Assembly: GCF_900496995.4 (NCBI RefSeq)
Contig: NC_044020.1
Span: forward strand, 11,984,001-12,048,000
Length of the DNA: 64,000 nt
Reading direction: 5' to 3'
Source: Aquila chrysaetos chrysaetos
Taxonomy: Eukaryota; Chordata; Aves; Accipitriformes; Accipitridae
The notes beneath the pieces were generated by a model. It was not told the DNA's origin. It saw only the letters and a program-made list of their open reading frames with translations, and did not search any database. Each line of letters starts with the position of its first letter. Positions within the stretch are counted from its first letter, which is position 1. The position numbers and the translations under genes are program-made. Below are positions 40,101 through 52,981 of this stretch, one piece after another.

Positions 40101-43100
40101 ATCTGAACTGCTTGACTTTTATAGAGCGCAGGAATTGCCATCCCAGATCAGACCAGTGTTTCAGCTAGCGTGACAGCGCCCGCTGCCACGTGCTCTGGGG
40201 GATGAAGCTCAGTGCCCACAGCACACTTTGCTGTAAAGGGAGGAAAGGCATCAGTTCTGAATCCAGAGACAGCCCAGGATGCACAAACCTCCACCCCAGA
40301 CACCTTCCCACACCTTTCCTCAGCCCCTTCACAACTCCTGTTCTTTTTCACAAACTAGGACAAGCAGCAGCCTGGCAGTTAAGAGGTGGTAAGTGTTCAT
40401 ACCAGAAAAAAACAGAACACTAGCCAGAAGTTTGTCAGGTTAAATAATTGGCCACACTTGTGGTTTTCTTATGTCACCAGAAGATGACCACTTCAAATTG
40501 TGTCCACAGCTTCCTACTGCCTCACTACTTCCAGCATCCCTGCCCTATCCCATTCTCTGAGTCCTTCTTCCCTCCTTGTACTTGTATGGGGGAAATGGAG
40601 ACCACTGTTGGTTCAGTTTTAAGACCACATCTCAGCGACATAAGCAGTTCCTGCTGATTGAAATTTCAGTCTTGAATTCGGTAGCCAGAAATCCTGGGAA
40701 ATGGCTTAGTCACAGCTCAGTTAATCCACTAAGAGTTTGCGTGATGCTCTGAATCTATAAAAATGCTATGAGAAAAGACCTGGAAGGTTTTGATTTAGGT
40801 TCCGCCCCCCCCCCAAATAACACGTTCCAACTTGTGAAAAATACACTGAAATAAATATCTTGAATTTTTACAGAAGCAAGTAGGCAAAAATATATAAATT
40901 GTTATTTAGAGACTGTAGAAGCAGAGATTCAAAAATAAAGGTTCTTTTGATCATTAATATTCATTTCCCAATGTTTAATTTTTTAAGCATGAGGAAGTAC
41001 TGATGTTTTTGCTAGAACTGTTCACATACACTTAGCCCTCAAGTAATTTTTTTTTTTTTTAAATTCTTTGTAGATTTCAATTAGCACTGGAAGACTGTGC
41101 GTCACTTTAAGGGCGTAGTGAGAAACCAACCATTACCTACATTTACTTATAAGTCACATCTAAGGCAGTTATAAAAGCACTAAGCATGAGTATTACTCTG
41201 AAATGTGAGCCTCTACATAATCCTTTTAATTTAAATGCTACCGAAGTGCTAGTCTTATTCAAGTACCTAGAACTGTTTTGAAATTTAGAACAGCTACATA
41301 CCGTCAATAATATCCTACAACTATGAATTCCGCAAGTTAACATGCCATTTAAAAATTAGTTTTCTTATATAGACATTAAGGTCTTAAGCCAAAAGTTTAG
41401 CAACCTTGACATACTGAAGTCATGGGGGGCACCTGAATGCTCAAACACCCCAACCTGGGGTTTGGCACCTGGCAGGATCACACCCCTAAGGACGCTGCAT
41501 TTCCAGGCATTTTTCTTCCTAAGAGCCTACAGTTAAAAATATATAAAGTCACCCTGGTTCTTAAGTTTAACTAAGCACACACTATTACAAAGGGAATTGG
41601 TGTGATACACCAGAAACCCCATTCCCCCCATGCCAATGGAGTGCTGAGGCTAGGTCGAAAAGCACTTGAAGATGAGCAAGTGCCAAAAACCTGGTTTAGC
41701 CTCCCCATGACCATGATGGACTTCCAAGAGAGGCAGAATTCACAAGGACACGCCAAGTTACTGATATTTTTGAAGCCTAGCAAGGTTACTCCAGCAGTGG
41801 ACTGTAACTTTTGCTTGGACATCTTCCCAACCCCAGGCAGACCATGTCTCCCACCCTGTTTTCCAGCCTCCTGAGAGGCATTTGCAGCACCCAGACACAG
41901 CTCCCACTGCAAAGGCAGTGCCCAGTGCCTGAGAAGCCCCGCAGGGCTGCAGGCAACTCACTGTTGAACCCTGCCTAGCTGCCACCACAGCAACGTGCAA
42001 AGCAAGTGGCTTTCCAGGCTTACCACAAGGACCTTGTTTCTGGCACTCCTATCCATCAGTGCTTACCTTACCAACCTAAACGGTGCCCTCTCAACAGCTG
42101 AGTTTTCACTTGCTTAGGGTGTGGAGGGGGAAAGGAGAATTTCCCAGGAGGAAAGCATTTTTAAATAAACTGCAGAACCACACATGTTTCCAGCTCAGCT
42201 GCTTTTCCCCCAGAGCACAAACTGTAAATGCTGAGCACAGGCTGCCACCACCTACCCTCAAACTGACACGAGCAGAGCTTGCTTTCCTGGTGGGGCATGT
42301 GCGTGCGTGCGTGAGTGAAGTTAGCAAAGGCCACTGCAACTGCTCCCAGCAAAGAGGCCCTCATTAGAACTGAAAACAGGCAGCGAGCCTCTGCTGAAAG
42401 CCCTGAATAATTGAGGAGGGCATAAATGCAAACATTAGACTTCCCCCTGTCACATTTCATTACTGCAAGGCACATCAGGCTCCGTGCTCAGCTATGGTCG
42501 AGAAGGTCCTGTCCCCCTGGAACATGGTCAGAGCTCGGCCGCACCAAGCCCCACTCAGCACACCAGCTGCTCCTGGCACAGTCCCCTCCATCGTTCATCA
42601 GCTGACAGCCACTTGCCAGCACAGCAGCGTCCCCCAGCCCCACAGAAGAGCCGCAGGAGCTAGTGTGTGTGTGAGCTTGGCAAGAGCAACAAGACTGCTG
42701 CATGGGGCAGGGTCAGCAAAGCCAGAGAAAGATCAACAACCCCAAAGGAGGATTGAAAGATGGGTCACAGGAGGGGAGGAACAAATACAAACACCCCCCA
42801 GGGCCTGCAACAAAGTCCCTGTGGAGATGGCAGCCTTGGTCATGAAGGGCAGAACATGGCAATGGTACTGAGACCGCCTGGGACGGGGAAGAGGTGGCAT
42901 CACAGGCAGATGGCAGGCGCTGTGGGGAAGGGCATGCAGAACCTACTGGAGCCAGTGGGCCAGTTGATGGGTACACCATTCGCTCTTTGCGGGACACTGC
43001 TTTTTACCAGCTGATGCTCTTCTCAATCCCCTCCCTGTGCAAGGGGCTGTACATTGGCACCAGTTCTTCAGGGTGGGAAAGAATCTCCCCTGCCTACTCA

Positions 43101-45337
43101 CTGCCTACCTCTGCTTGCCCCACATGCTCTGATGGGATGGGGCCACCAGCCAAATAGCACAACCATAATCAGCCTCCTGCAGCAGGCCAGCAGCTCTGCC
43201 CCACGCTACTGCCAGGGCTTGAAGGAAGCAGAAACCATGCTCGAGTTTGCCAGCTGTCCATTAAGCCAGAAACCCTGCTTCCCTCGCTGTGTGAGGTCTC
43301 AACTCCATTAAAACTCAGTAAAGTTTAGCATGATGAATTATTCAGTGGCACCTTTATTTTTGGGCCAAGGCACACAAGGATGAGGAAGTCTCTTTAGGGG
43401 TCATGAGCAGGGAACTTGTCAGGCTGATCCCTAACCTGCCAGGACGAGCACATTTACTACTCCTTTCACAGTACATACACAGCAACTTTCAAACTTCAGG
43501 CGCAGCAACTCTTACTCCCCTCCTTCCAACCCAGGAATGTTGACCCAAATTGCTGGAAAATCCTTTGGTAGCATTGCCTGCCAAACCCACCACTTCTCAG
43601 ACCTCCCTAAGAAGCCCCTCTCAGCCACTCAATCCACAGGCTAAAAGGGAACTCAATACTTCAGGACCTCCTTCAACACCACCAGCTGCAGGCATCTGTG
43701 CTATGGGCACACCTGGAAGCCCCAGCTGTGCTGGGTACTGAGAGATTCAGCCCCTCTGAAGGGCTTGCAACCTACAATAGCTGAACACAAGGCAAAGGAG
43801 AAGCAAAGCACAAACAAAAGATGTAAAGAAGCAAAATCATCTTCCCCGCCAAGATGTAAAACTTAGCTGGGAACCAGGGAGGGACAATACCCAAGTGCAA
43901 CGCTTCCCTGGGACAGAAAAATACTCTAATGACTCCTTTTTCTCCTGACACACTCACAAGCACCTTTCCCTTTCCCTTCTCATCATTGCTTATATTAGAG
44001 CCTTCAGAAACTATTTTTCAAACAATTATGACCCTGATCCAGCTGCCTTGCTATGCACAGCCAAAGGCTTAAGCCCAGCCAGCAGCACCCACCAGCACTG
44101 CTGCAGGGAACGGTGGTGTTTCAGGAAATGGAACTGCTCCGGAGAGTTGGCAGCTGACAGCCACCCAGAGCACTCAACCACCCAGCCAAGGGCTTGTACT
44201 GACATGGCCTTCTCAAACTGGCAGCTCAGAAAGCTTCCCAGCCTGACCTCACAGACCCCTACCAACAGGCCAAGCTGAAAACATGTTCTGCTCCCACCTA
44301 TATCTTAAAGCCCTGGTCTCCTTCATCAGAGACAAATAAGCAAAGAGAAGCTGGGAGGCTGTTAATCTCAAGGTCTGTTCTCCTCCTCCTTACCTGCAGA
44401 GCCTTCTCATCCAGCATTCGGTGTTTGCTCTGAATCTTGTGTCTTGGCCATTTCTGTTTAGCTGGGTCTTCTGCACCAGCAAAAATTGAACTGTACTCCT
44501 GCAGCCGTTCAGGGGCTGGATACTTGGCACTGGAAAATACCTGTGGAGAAACAAGGAGGGACTGAAAAATCCCAACTAGGCAATCCTACAATACAGAAAC
44601 ACGTGGAGTAAGCACATAATCTGTGCTGCCAGTGGGAATGGACAGCCTTGGAGTCAACAGGCTCCTAAGGGTTATCTGCACAGAGCCAAACACACATGGG
44701 CTGTCACTTCTGAAACTGGAAGTGCCAGAGCTTCTCTATCTATATAAGTACTAGGAGATCATTGGCAAAAAGGCTTCCACTGGCAGGAAGGGAGTTGGAA
44801 ATACTGTATAAAATGGAGCAGGAATGGGGAAAGAAGGATTTTCACCAGTTTTACATGGCTCTTTGGGATTAAGATGCACTGAAGGGAAGGCTCTCTAACA
44901 GCAGCTTTCATTCAAATAGCCAAAGTGTCTATGAGCCTGAAATGCAAGGGTGTTGGGCTTAGCTCAGCACATGCCTTTTCTCTTTCTTGGGAGGCAACCT
45001 ATATAGGCCTCATAAGGCCTGGCGCTCTGCAGCTCATGTGTCTAAAAATCATCAGTTGGTTGAGTCAGGAATGGGATTCTCATCACAACCCTACTCAGCA
45101 GCAAAGCATGGAGAGGTGAGCAGGCAGCAGCTGCAGCAGCCAAGCACTCCAGAGCTTACATCAGGAGTAAAGAGAGAAGGTGGAAGGAAAAAGGGAGGCC
45201 ATGCAGCCTTCACTGAAGTCACTACCTTAATAGCCTTCTTGCTGCCCTTTATCTTCTCAATCTTCGCTTGGGCGAGTGTGACTCTCTCACCAATTGCCTG
45301 AAGCTGTGCCCGGCTGGCCTCCACTCGCTGAGAGATC
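34177..45337 (-). CDS. WASHC1: WASH complex subunit 1, partial (first coding exon not found)
   Basis: WASHC1 activates Arp2/3 on endosomes, building actin patches for receptor sorting and tubule scission within the five-subunit WASH complex. Nine minus-strand exons join in phase: 45337-45226, 44540-44394, 39414-39278, 38341-38206, 37048-36844, 36338-36174, 35819-35661, 34989-34921, 34328-34177 (stop TAG). They encode 427 residues. In order they carry the end of the N-terminal WASH homology region ([13 protein letters not shown]), a conserved middle ([28 protein letters not shown]), [20 protein letters not shown], a polyproline tract including an unbroken run of 12 Pro (profilin/SH3-type), a WH2 motif ([13 protein letters not shown]...LRSV), the central C region ([15 protein letters not shown]) and the acidic Arp2/3-binding tail ending EEDEDDWES. 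The first exon listed begins with an acceptor, so about 50 N-terminal residues must be coded further right or outside the window. No disabling change is seen, unlike many mammalian subtelomeric WASH copies. Confidence 0.95.
40125..40205. repeat. Possible old interspersed repeat fragment
   Basis: GGAATTGCCATCCCAGATCA followed by GACCAGTG resembles a widespread old interspersed repeat seen in sauropsid genomes, but I cannot name its family with confidence. It lies in the large WASHC1 intron between exons at 44394 and 39414. Confidence 0.25.
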
Positions 45338-48300
45338 CTAGGAGGCAAGCACCTTTCTTAAGATGAAGAATCCAGAGCCAGAGATTTTTTGGCAACAGCC
45401 AGTGCCCAGGCCCTCAGGGAAGAATGTGAATCTCGGTGGACTGGATTGCTTCATAAGGCAAAATAGTGCTGGCTGAGATATGCTTGTCTCGGACCCATTG
45501 AGAGCTTTATGTACTCTGACATGAAGGTAGGTCTAGTCCGTGACTCACAGCACAATGTTCCTACGGCTGTTTGAGGCACAGCACAGAAAGATGGAGAACT
45601 GCAGCTTTTTTGCGACACCAGACTGCCACAAGCCCTACACCTCTCTGCAGGTACTGCTGACAAGAAAGCCACAGCCAGTTATCAACTGCCAACATATTTT
45701 TAATAAAAATTACTTGCTAAAAATGAAAGGCAACACATGCTAATGAGCAGAGTTCAGGACTCACAAAGCTTATCCTGTCCTCTAGCATACCAGCAGTTTG
45801 TTGCCTTCACAGCTTTGTGATTTGGTTTCCACATCAGTTAAACAACATTAGGTCCTCATTTGGAGCAATAAAGCAGGCTAACTTGCATAATTTTTGCATA
45901 ACTAGATCAGCAACAAAATGCTTTGGGACTGAGGTGAAAAGCATTCTTTGGCAGCAGGGGATAGTGGTCACTGGTTAAGTACCTGTGTGTTCACCACATG
46001 GACATACTCCTTTCCCACAAAGCTTATAGCAGACACAGCCAGGGGCATGACAAATTGCTAGCATGTTGTGCACAGTTGCTACCATGCTGCAGGAACTGTC
46101 ACGCAGGTTCAACCAGAGCCTAGGAGAGACATCGGGACCAGGCATCAGCTACAGGTAACTATGGAGTCACCTTCTCAGAAGAGACCTTCCTTCCCCACGC
46201 ACAACTATCAGGATCTCCCTAGCTTCAAGCTCAAAAGCTGAAAATTGTTCTGAATCTTCACCCCTCTAAAGAAACCAGCGAAGAGTATTTTTATGGCTAT
46301 ACAACCCATTAGGAGAGATAGCACTCCAGCAATGTTTTGTAGCAATGAGTTCCATCGGATTATTTTGTGCCTGTAAAAATCAAATCTCAAGTATTGTCCT
46401 TAAATTTCACCAAAATCCCTCTTTGCTTTTGAGTAGAGAGCTCCCATGTTTTTTTCCACTGTCTTTATAATTCCTTTTAGCAACAAATTTGACACCAGCA
46501 GTGATCCATGATTCCCGTTTTCAAACTGTACCAAACCCGTCTTTTCAAGTATTTTCACTCTGTGCAGCACATTCCCTATTACAGGACAGAAATGGACTCC
46601 ACTAAAGCCCCCCCATTGTAGGTAGTGAAAAAACAGCAGGTACAAGCAGCCTGTTCACCATGTATCATTCTGAAAGACCCCCAGTTCTTCTTTCTCTAAA
46701 CAGTTTTAAGTGTTTCTGTTTGTTTATAGCCGTGCTCCCCTCTTTCTGGAGGCATGAAAATTTTTCCTTATGCATATGGCAGGAGAGCACACAGCCTGTT
46801 TCTACTTTATTCTTTTTGGAGTGGGAGATGAGAAAAACTGAACCTCATGAGATTCTACTTCTCAGAATTATTCTCCATTTCCCCATCCTTTTATTTTAAA
46901 CACAGCCTAACAGCTTGTATTTTGTACCAACACTACGTACAAATCTGTTCATGATTTCCTTCCCACACCCTCTCTCTGTCTCAGTGGAGTAAGTCCACAT
47001 CAGTTATACACTTGATAAGTTCTCAGAGTGGTTTCTGTTGTTCCTTTCAGTGTGCATTTCCTAGCACCTGTCTGCAGCAAATTTCATATGTCATAGAGCT
47101 GTCCCATTGCCTTGTTTTGTTAAAGTGTGAGATGCCTCTGAAGGACCTAAGTCTTCCCTAACTGTTCTCCCCAGCAAATTTTCCCACCTCACAGTTCACC
47201 TCTTTTCTAGATGTTTCGTAATTGTATTGATTTACACTATTTCCAGTACTGCTCCTGGGGGCATCTGACTATTTTTACTTCCTTCAAAGCTGAAAAAATT
47301 GGTCATTTATTTCTGCTTTGCAGCTCTCTCTCAAATCAATGATGCGATTTTCCCTCTCACCTGTGAGTAGACCCCTCTCCTAGAAGAACTCAACAAAGCC
47401 TTCCTGAAGCTCCAAATAAAAGCAAGGTATCAATTGTCTTTTAGCCAGTACCCTGCTGACTTCCAGATGCAATTCTCAGGGGCTGACAAGGCACATGTTT
47501 CTCTCCCAGAAGAAAGTGTTAAGCAAATAGTTACGCAAACTCAGGCCTGGAAGCTAGCAACTGTTCTCCTCCCTTCCGCTCCATGAATGTGAGTGGGTCA
47601 AATGAAGCAGTCAAACGCTTCCCTCATTCCCTTTTCCTGCCCCATGTTATCCCCAATGCTTCACCAGGTATCAACCTCTTCCTCCCCCTTCCCACACTCA
47701 CTCTTTTGTTAGCTGTGAAGAAGCGAAGGAGTTTTTGAGGAATCCGAGTTATCCTTACCTTTCAGCCTTAACCACTTCCACATTTAACATTCAACCTCCA
47801 GGATACCCAGTTTAGGAGAGGAATGGTGCCACAATTCCCTTTATGCCCCCACCAAACACAGCCAGTGCATTGGCTATTACAAAGTGCTTGGTGAGAGGGT
47901 ACTAATGCTTCCCATAGCACATGGACAGCATCAGAGGAAGAACAGAAAGCAAAGCACCTCTCAGCCCACAGTGCTGCATACATATTTCTCATTTAAAGTT
48001 CGCTGGAACCTCTCTCAAAAAGGAAGCATCCCCAAAACCAGAACATGTCTGGCAATTACTGTGCCCTAGCTAGTACCCATAGTAATGGTGCATCCAGAAG
48101 GGAAAGAGGGAAGACATCTGTAGCTTCATCCATCCCTACTGCCCACCAAATAAAACCGAGAGTGATTACATTCACCCATAAAAGGACAGTATCAGGCAGA
48201 CGGCCCGCTCCCAGCACAAGCTGGGGAAGTTGCCCAGTGCCAGCTCAGGTGTTTCAAACCATGATGGCTCTTCTCTGAGGCACCCTGTACTTTCTCCTGT

Positions 48301-51300
48301 GATCTCCTACTCTAGGATTTGACAGCCAAATGCCACTGACCTTAGGAGATCTGCCAAAAACCTTCACCTGAGGTGGTACAGATGCAGGCCCACAACACAG
48401 AATGAATATACACCAGTCTACAGAATTAATTTATTTGTTGCTGAGCAAGACAACTATGAAAAAAATTATTAAACCCCCTCAATCCAACTAATCCAAATTC
48501 CATCACATGTACAGGCTCTGAAAAGTGCATGACTGTTATGCATGTACAGTTCAAGATACAGTTGCATGTGTTAGTTAAAAGAGACAAAATACCATACTGA
48601 TACTGGAAAAATACATGGAAAACTCCCCCCCACCTTCACGTTCAAGTGTCCTCCAGCAACTTTAGTATTTCTACTACTGTGGAAACCGAACTTACTCCAA
48701 GGAGTCAACCTGGTGTTTGTAAAGAAAGGAAACAGGAAGGGATGGAAGAGGGCTGTTGCCAAGGATTTCAGGGGCAAAGTGTTTGAAGCAAGGTGGCATT
48801 CAGACCTCAACCTCCATTTAGGGAGGAGTGTGTTACTGAGTGGCATTTGTTTGAAAGGCAATTGCAATCAGGACAGGAGGGGTAAATGTTAATAAAATGG
48901 CCCATTACTGCCCCTCAGAACCTGGTGCTCAGACAGCCAAAAACTCCATCAGCATCTGAACCTACCCCACGCCTATCTTATTAGTTATTGCTGTGTTATT
49001 TTGCTCCCGGTGCTCTTTTCTGCTTGACAAACCCCTTTAGTTAGATTCAATGTGACTTTGGAGTTGGAAAGAAGCAGGAGGCGTATAGCAACAACCCCTC
49101 CCTTTGGGCAGGATGCATGCTTTGGGACAAGTGAAAAGGGGGCCTGCAGAAGAAAGGAGAATATATCACCTGCCTTCAAATCCTGGGCATAGAGCCAACC
49201 CAACCTTCCCCTCCCAATGCTTTTCTTTGAGGAAGTAATGCATGTGGCAGATTAAATCTATCTAGTAGATTATCTCTTAATCCATACAGACTTTTACTTT
49301 TGATCTAAGCAGATATTAAAGCCAATCTTTCAGCTGCTTTGATTCAAGCTTTCACATTCTCTTGTCCCTCTGAAATATTGTTGCAGTCAAGGCCCCTGTG
49401 CCTCACCCCCAACTTAGATCTCATTTCTCCTCTCTCCTAAAGCCCTCAACCTGCTGCCTTGAGCTCCTCTCCATTTTAGAGGCAACTGTCTCCAACACCC
49501 ACAGCAGGTCCCTGGAATACTTCCTCCCACCTCACTGCCTCCCTTCGTGGCCCCATATCCACTGTCCCATCTGCAGTCAGAGCAGATCACTTCCTGTTAT
49601 TTCCTTATAACTCCTCTGATAAATCTCACATTGAGGCGGCTACAGAAAAACCTCCTCTGCTGCATCTGTGTCTTCTCATGGGGGGAAAATTACTGTTCTC
49701 TTACTCCCATAGGAAAAAGATTTGAGGCATTAGGAATCTTGCATCCAGGATACTGGACACTGCCTGTCAGTTGTCAGCACTGGCAATAATACTATATTTC
49801 TATGAGGGTCTCCAAGCACTCCACAATGCCAAAAAAGAATTGTGATTTTTATCATCTATATTTGATAGGGATCAGACAAAAAAAAGTTTAAAATCAGAGC
49901 AGGTTTAAAGACAGGCTGACAGATTCCCAGAAAGGTGGCTGAGCAATACATAATTCCACTGGAAGGAAGCATCACAGCAGCAGGAGACCCTCTGCTGTCT
50001 ATGTTGAGCATACACATCACCCAAAAGTGACAGAGATGACAAAACTTGGGAAGTGGGAAAGAAAAGACGCAAGCTCCACACCAAGGTGAACAAGAAAGGC
50101 AAGGCAGCAAAGGCTGAGAGCAAACCTCTCTAGAATACCAAAGAACTTCAATTTCATGTCTGAAGTACAAAAGTAAGCGATCAACCAAGGAGAAAGAACA
50201 TTACGGAGCAGAATGAGAAATGAAGTTGCACAGGAGGATAAGGCAGCTGAAGTATTAAATGACTTTTTCCTTAAATGAGGACTCTACACATCACAGCAAG
50301 TCAGGCTTCTGGTCTCCTCCCAGCCCAAGCCCCAGCCCTGAGAGATAGCAGGGGGATGCTCAGCATTGCTGTTCTAAACTTCAGGGTACATATGGTAAAT
50401 TTGTTCTATAAAACCTTGGCCTTTTGCCTAAAAGTCAAGCTGCTTTTTTTTTTTTTTTCAACAAAGTGTGCTTTTATTAAATTCCTCCCTTACTGCAGGA
50501 GGCGTGAATCAGAAGGCACAGAGTTTATGGTTCTTGTATTTTATTACATCCCCAGACTCTCCAAGTGGCTGATGCTGGAGCAGGGTAACAAGGGAAGATA
50601 ACGGTGCTGGCTGCCATTCATCCTTCCACAGCACCAGTGCCAAAACTGGCATGTTACCACTACTGATGAATGAGGTACCACTAAACCTCTAGGACAAGTT
50701 TCAGTGGGTTTCCAAAAGTAAGAGAACCACCAGTGACGTGAGGAGAGACTACCTCCTAGGGGAGGGGAGACATCATCCCATGACGAAAGCAGCAGCAGAA
50801 GGGGGTGCTGAGGGAGCTAAACATCCACCTTTCTTCTCAGGCTGCTGAGCCCCTTCCTCATCTACTTCTTTCCTGGGACCCAGAAGCACATCACTGTTCT
50901 CTTCTACTTATATGTTGTGGAGAAGAAGAAAATGTCAAACTTTTTCAAGTTTTAATTTGTCCAAGAATCTTCTTGGAAAAAGGTCACGGGTTTTTATGGC
51001 TCCTCAGGCTGCCGAAGTGATGGGGAAACATCAGTGCATCGCTCCCGGTACCCATAACTCAGGTCTTTGATGCACAATCCACTAGACTGAAGCAGGCCTA
51101 GAGAGCTAGGCTAGAATATCTAAGCGTGTTCTGGCTGGCTAACAAAGGATAATGTTTTAGGAGGCACTAGAGTGTGCTTTACAAACAGCCTGATTGCATA
51201 TAGATGCTCCTACACACTGCAGTGGGCCAGCTCAGAGCTCATGCAGCAATGACCCGCACAGTCAGAAACACAATGTGAGAAGCCTGACCCCCACTCTCCC

Positions 51301-52501
51301 CACTCCCACGCAGTGCCTCTGCCCCAGCAGCTGGGAACATCACAGGATCGAGGTGGAGAGAGAGCAAAGGAAAGGCTGCTAAGGCATTTACAGTTTACAG
51401 CAATCCAGGGAAGCATTCAAAGCCAGTTCACCTCAGAAGTTTGAAAGGCAAAAAAGCAAAATGCATGCTTTTATAAAAAGTCAAATACATTCAACCACTC
51501 AACGAAAGATCAACTTGTTTGCTTTCTGCTCTTCTGTCTCCATATTTAAGCAGTTTTAAAAGTCTTACTTCACATCTGAGTAAGTGTAATCAGAAACTGT
51601 CAACATACACCATCTCTGACAAAGAAATCCCAAGTGAGATAGTGTAATCAACGTTCCTTCCTCCATTAAAGGTTTGTGTATTATACTAATTAATGTTTAT
51701 CACACTTTGATTGCTCATTGAGCCTGATTTGCAGGTGTTTCAGCATTCACATATTGCCTTGCTCCTGTGATGCCGAATGGCTTTGCAGACTGGAGGGTGA
51801 TCAAGGTTGCCAGTGGCATACATCACTCTCCACAGGTCATATTCTCACACAAAAATAATTTCGTTTTGATTTTTAATCTCTCATTTCACAAGGTGTTCCT
51901 GCTACTGTGAATTAAGTTTATGTAAAACTAGAAACTTAGAATTTTGACCTATCATCACAGCACCCACCTCTCCCTCTTCCCCTGCAGCTTGTTCTCCTCC
52001 CCAGAAAAGCAGCTTTTCTTTTTTCTGTTCCTTCTTTTTTAAAAAAAAAGGTCACAAACAAGTTCTTCGTTAACCTTCCAAGCTTTTTACTTGCCTCCCA
52101 CCACTGACTGATCTGAAAGCAGACATGTTTTCTTTTTTTAGAAGAAATATCTACTAAGTAGAAAGCCTGTGTTTGCAAATAAATTCCACAATTAGTTCTT
52201 CTATTTAAACTATACAGGCTACTTTTGGTCAAACTACTTCTCCATTAATAGTGTTAAGACATATAAACACAACAGGTTCTACCAACACAGTGACAACTTT
52301 TGGGCAGAATGCTCTAAAAGAAGTAACGGGAAAAAAACCTGGTTCTTCTACCAGTACTGCTGGAGTTTCATAGGTGACCTTTTGTTTGAGTTCCTCTACT
52401 GGCAGTGTGGGGGCAGATACTGAACAGCACCATGGAACTGCTTTTCCCAGAGCAGCAGCCACAGGAATAGTCCTGAGATACTAGGCAGCAGATGCCTTAA
52501 G
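45338..52501. other. No recognised exon; probable WASHC1 5' intron
   Basis: The minus-strand WASHC1 exon at 45337 opens in mid-protein, so at least part of this stretch is intron. I looked for an exon ending in a DIFSR-like codon series with a donor and found none. There is no CpG island. A minus-strand frame at 46645-46208, interrupted by one stop, is the only long weakly protein-like reading and was not identified. Confidence 0.4.
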
Positions 52502-52502
52502 T

Positions 52503-52915
52503 ATAGAATCACAGAATGGTTTGGGTTGGAAGGGACCTTTAAAGGTCATCTAGTCCAACCCCCCCCAATGAGCAGGGACATCTTCAACTAGATCAGGTTG
52601 CTCAGACCCCTGTCCAACCTGGCCTTGAATGCTTTCAGGGATGGGGCACCTACCACCTCTCTGGGCAACCTGTTCCAGTGTTTCACCACCCTCATCATAA
52701 AAAATTTCTTCCTTTTATCTACTCTAAATCTACCCTCTTTTAGTTTAAAACCATTACCCCTTGCTCTACCGCAACAGGCACTACTAAAAAGTTTGTCCCC
52801 ATCTTTCTAATAAGCCCCCTTTAAGTACTGGAAGGCCACTATAAGGTCTCCCCGGAGCTTTCTCTTCTCCAGGCTGAACAACCTCAGCTCTCTCAGCCTT
52901 TCTACACAGGAAAGG
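52503..52915 (-). repeat. CR1 LINE 3' end, about 410 bp
   Basis: Read on the minus strand this is a 5'-truncated CR1 element. It includes the end of the reverse-transcriptase frame region (CTGAGGTTGTTCAGCCTGG) and the conserved 3' UTR (GGACTAGATGACCTTTAAAGG, CCTTCCAACCCAAACC), ending in decayed octamer repeats ATTCTGTG ATTCTATA at the plus-strand left edge. CR1 is the dominant retroposon of birds and other sauropsids. The copy is non-coding but only moderately diverged. Confidence 0.93.
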
Positions 52916-52918
52916 TAT

Positions 52919-52981
52919 TGTAGTAACTGGTACTAGTACTGTAACTAGTAAAAGTTACTAGTAAAGTACTAGTAACTGGTT
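52919..52981. repeat. Short ACTAGT-centred repeat cluster
   Basis: Four ACTAGT hexamers start at 52932, 52944, 52957 and 52968, spaced 11-13 bases apart. Two are centres of 10-base perfect palindromes (GTACTAGTAC at 52930-52939, TTACTAGTAA at 52955-52964). The 10-mer AGTAACTGGT occurs at both ends (52922 and 52971). It abuts the truncated end of the CR1 copy. Confidence 0.85.
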
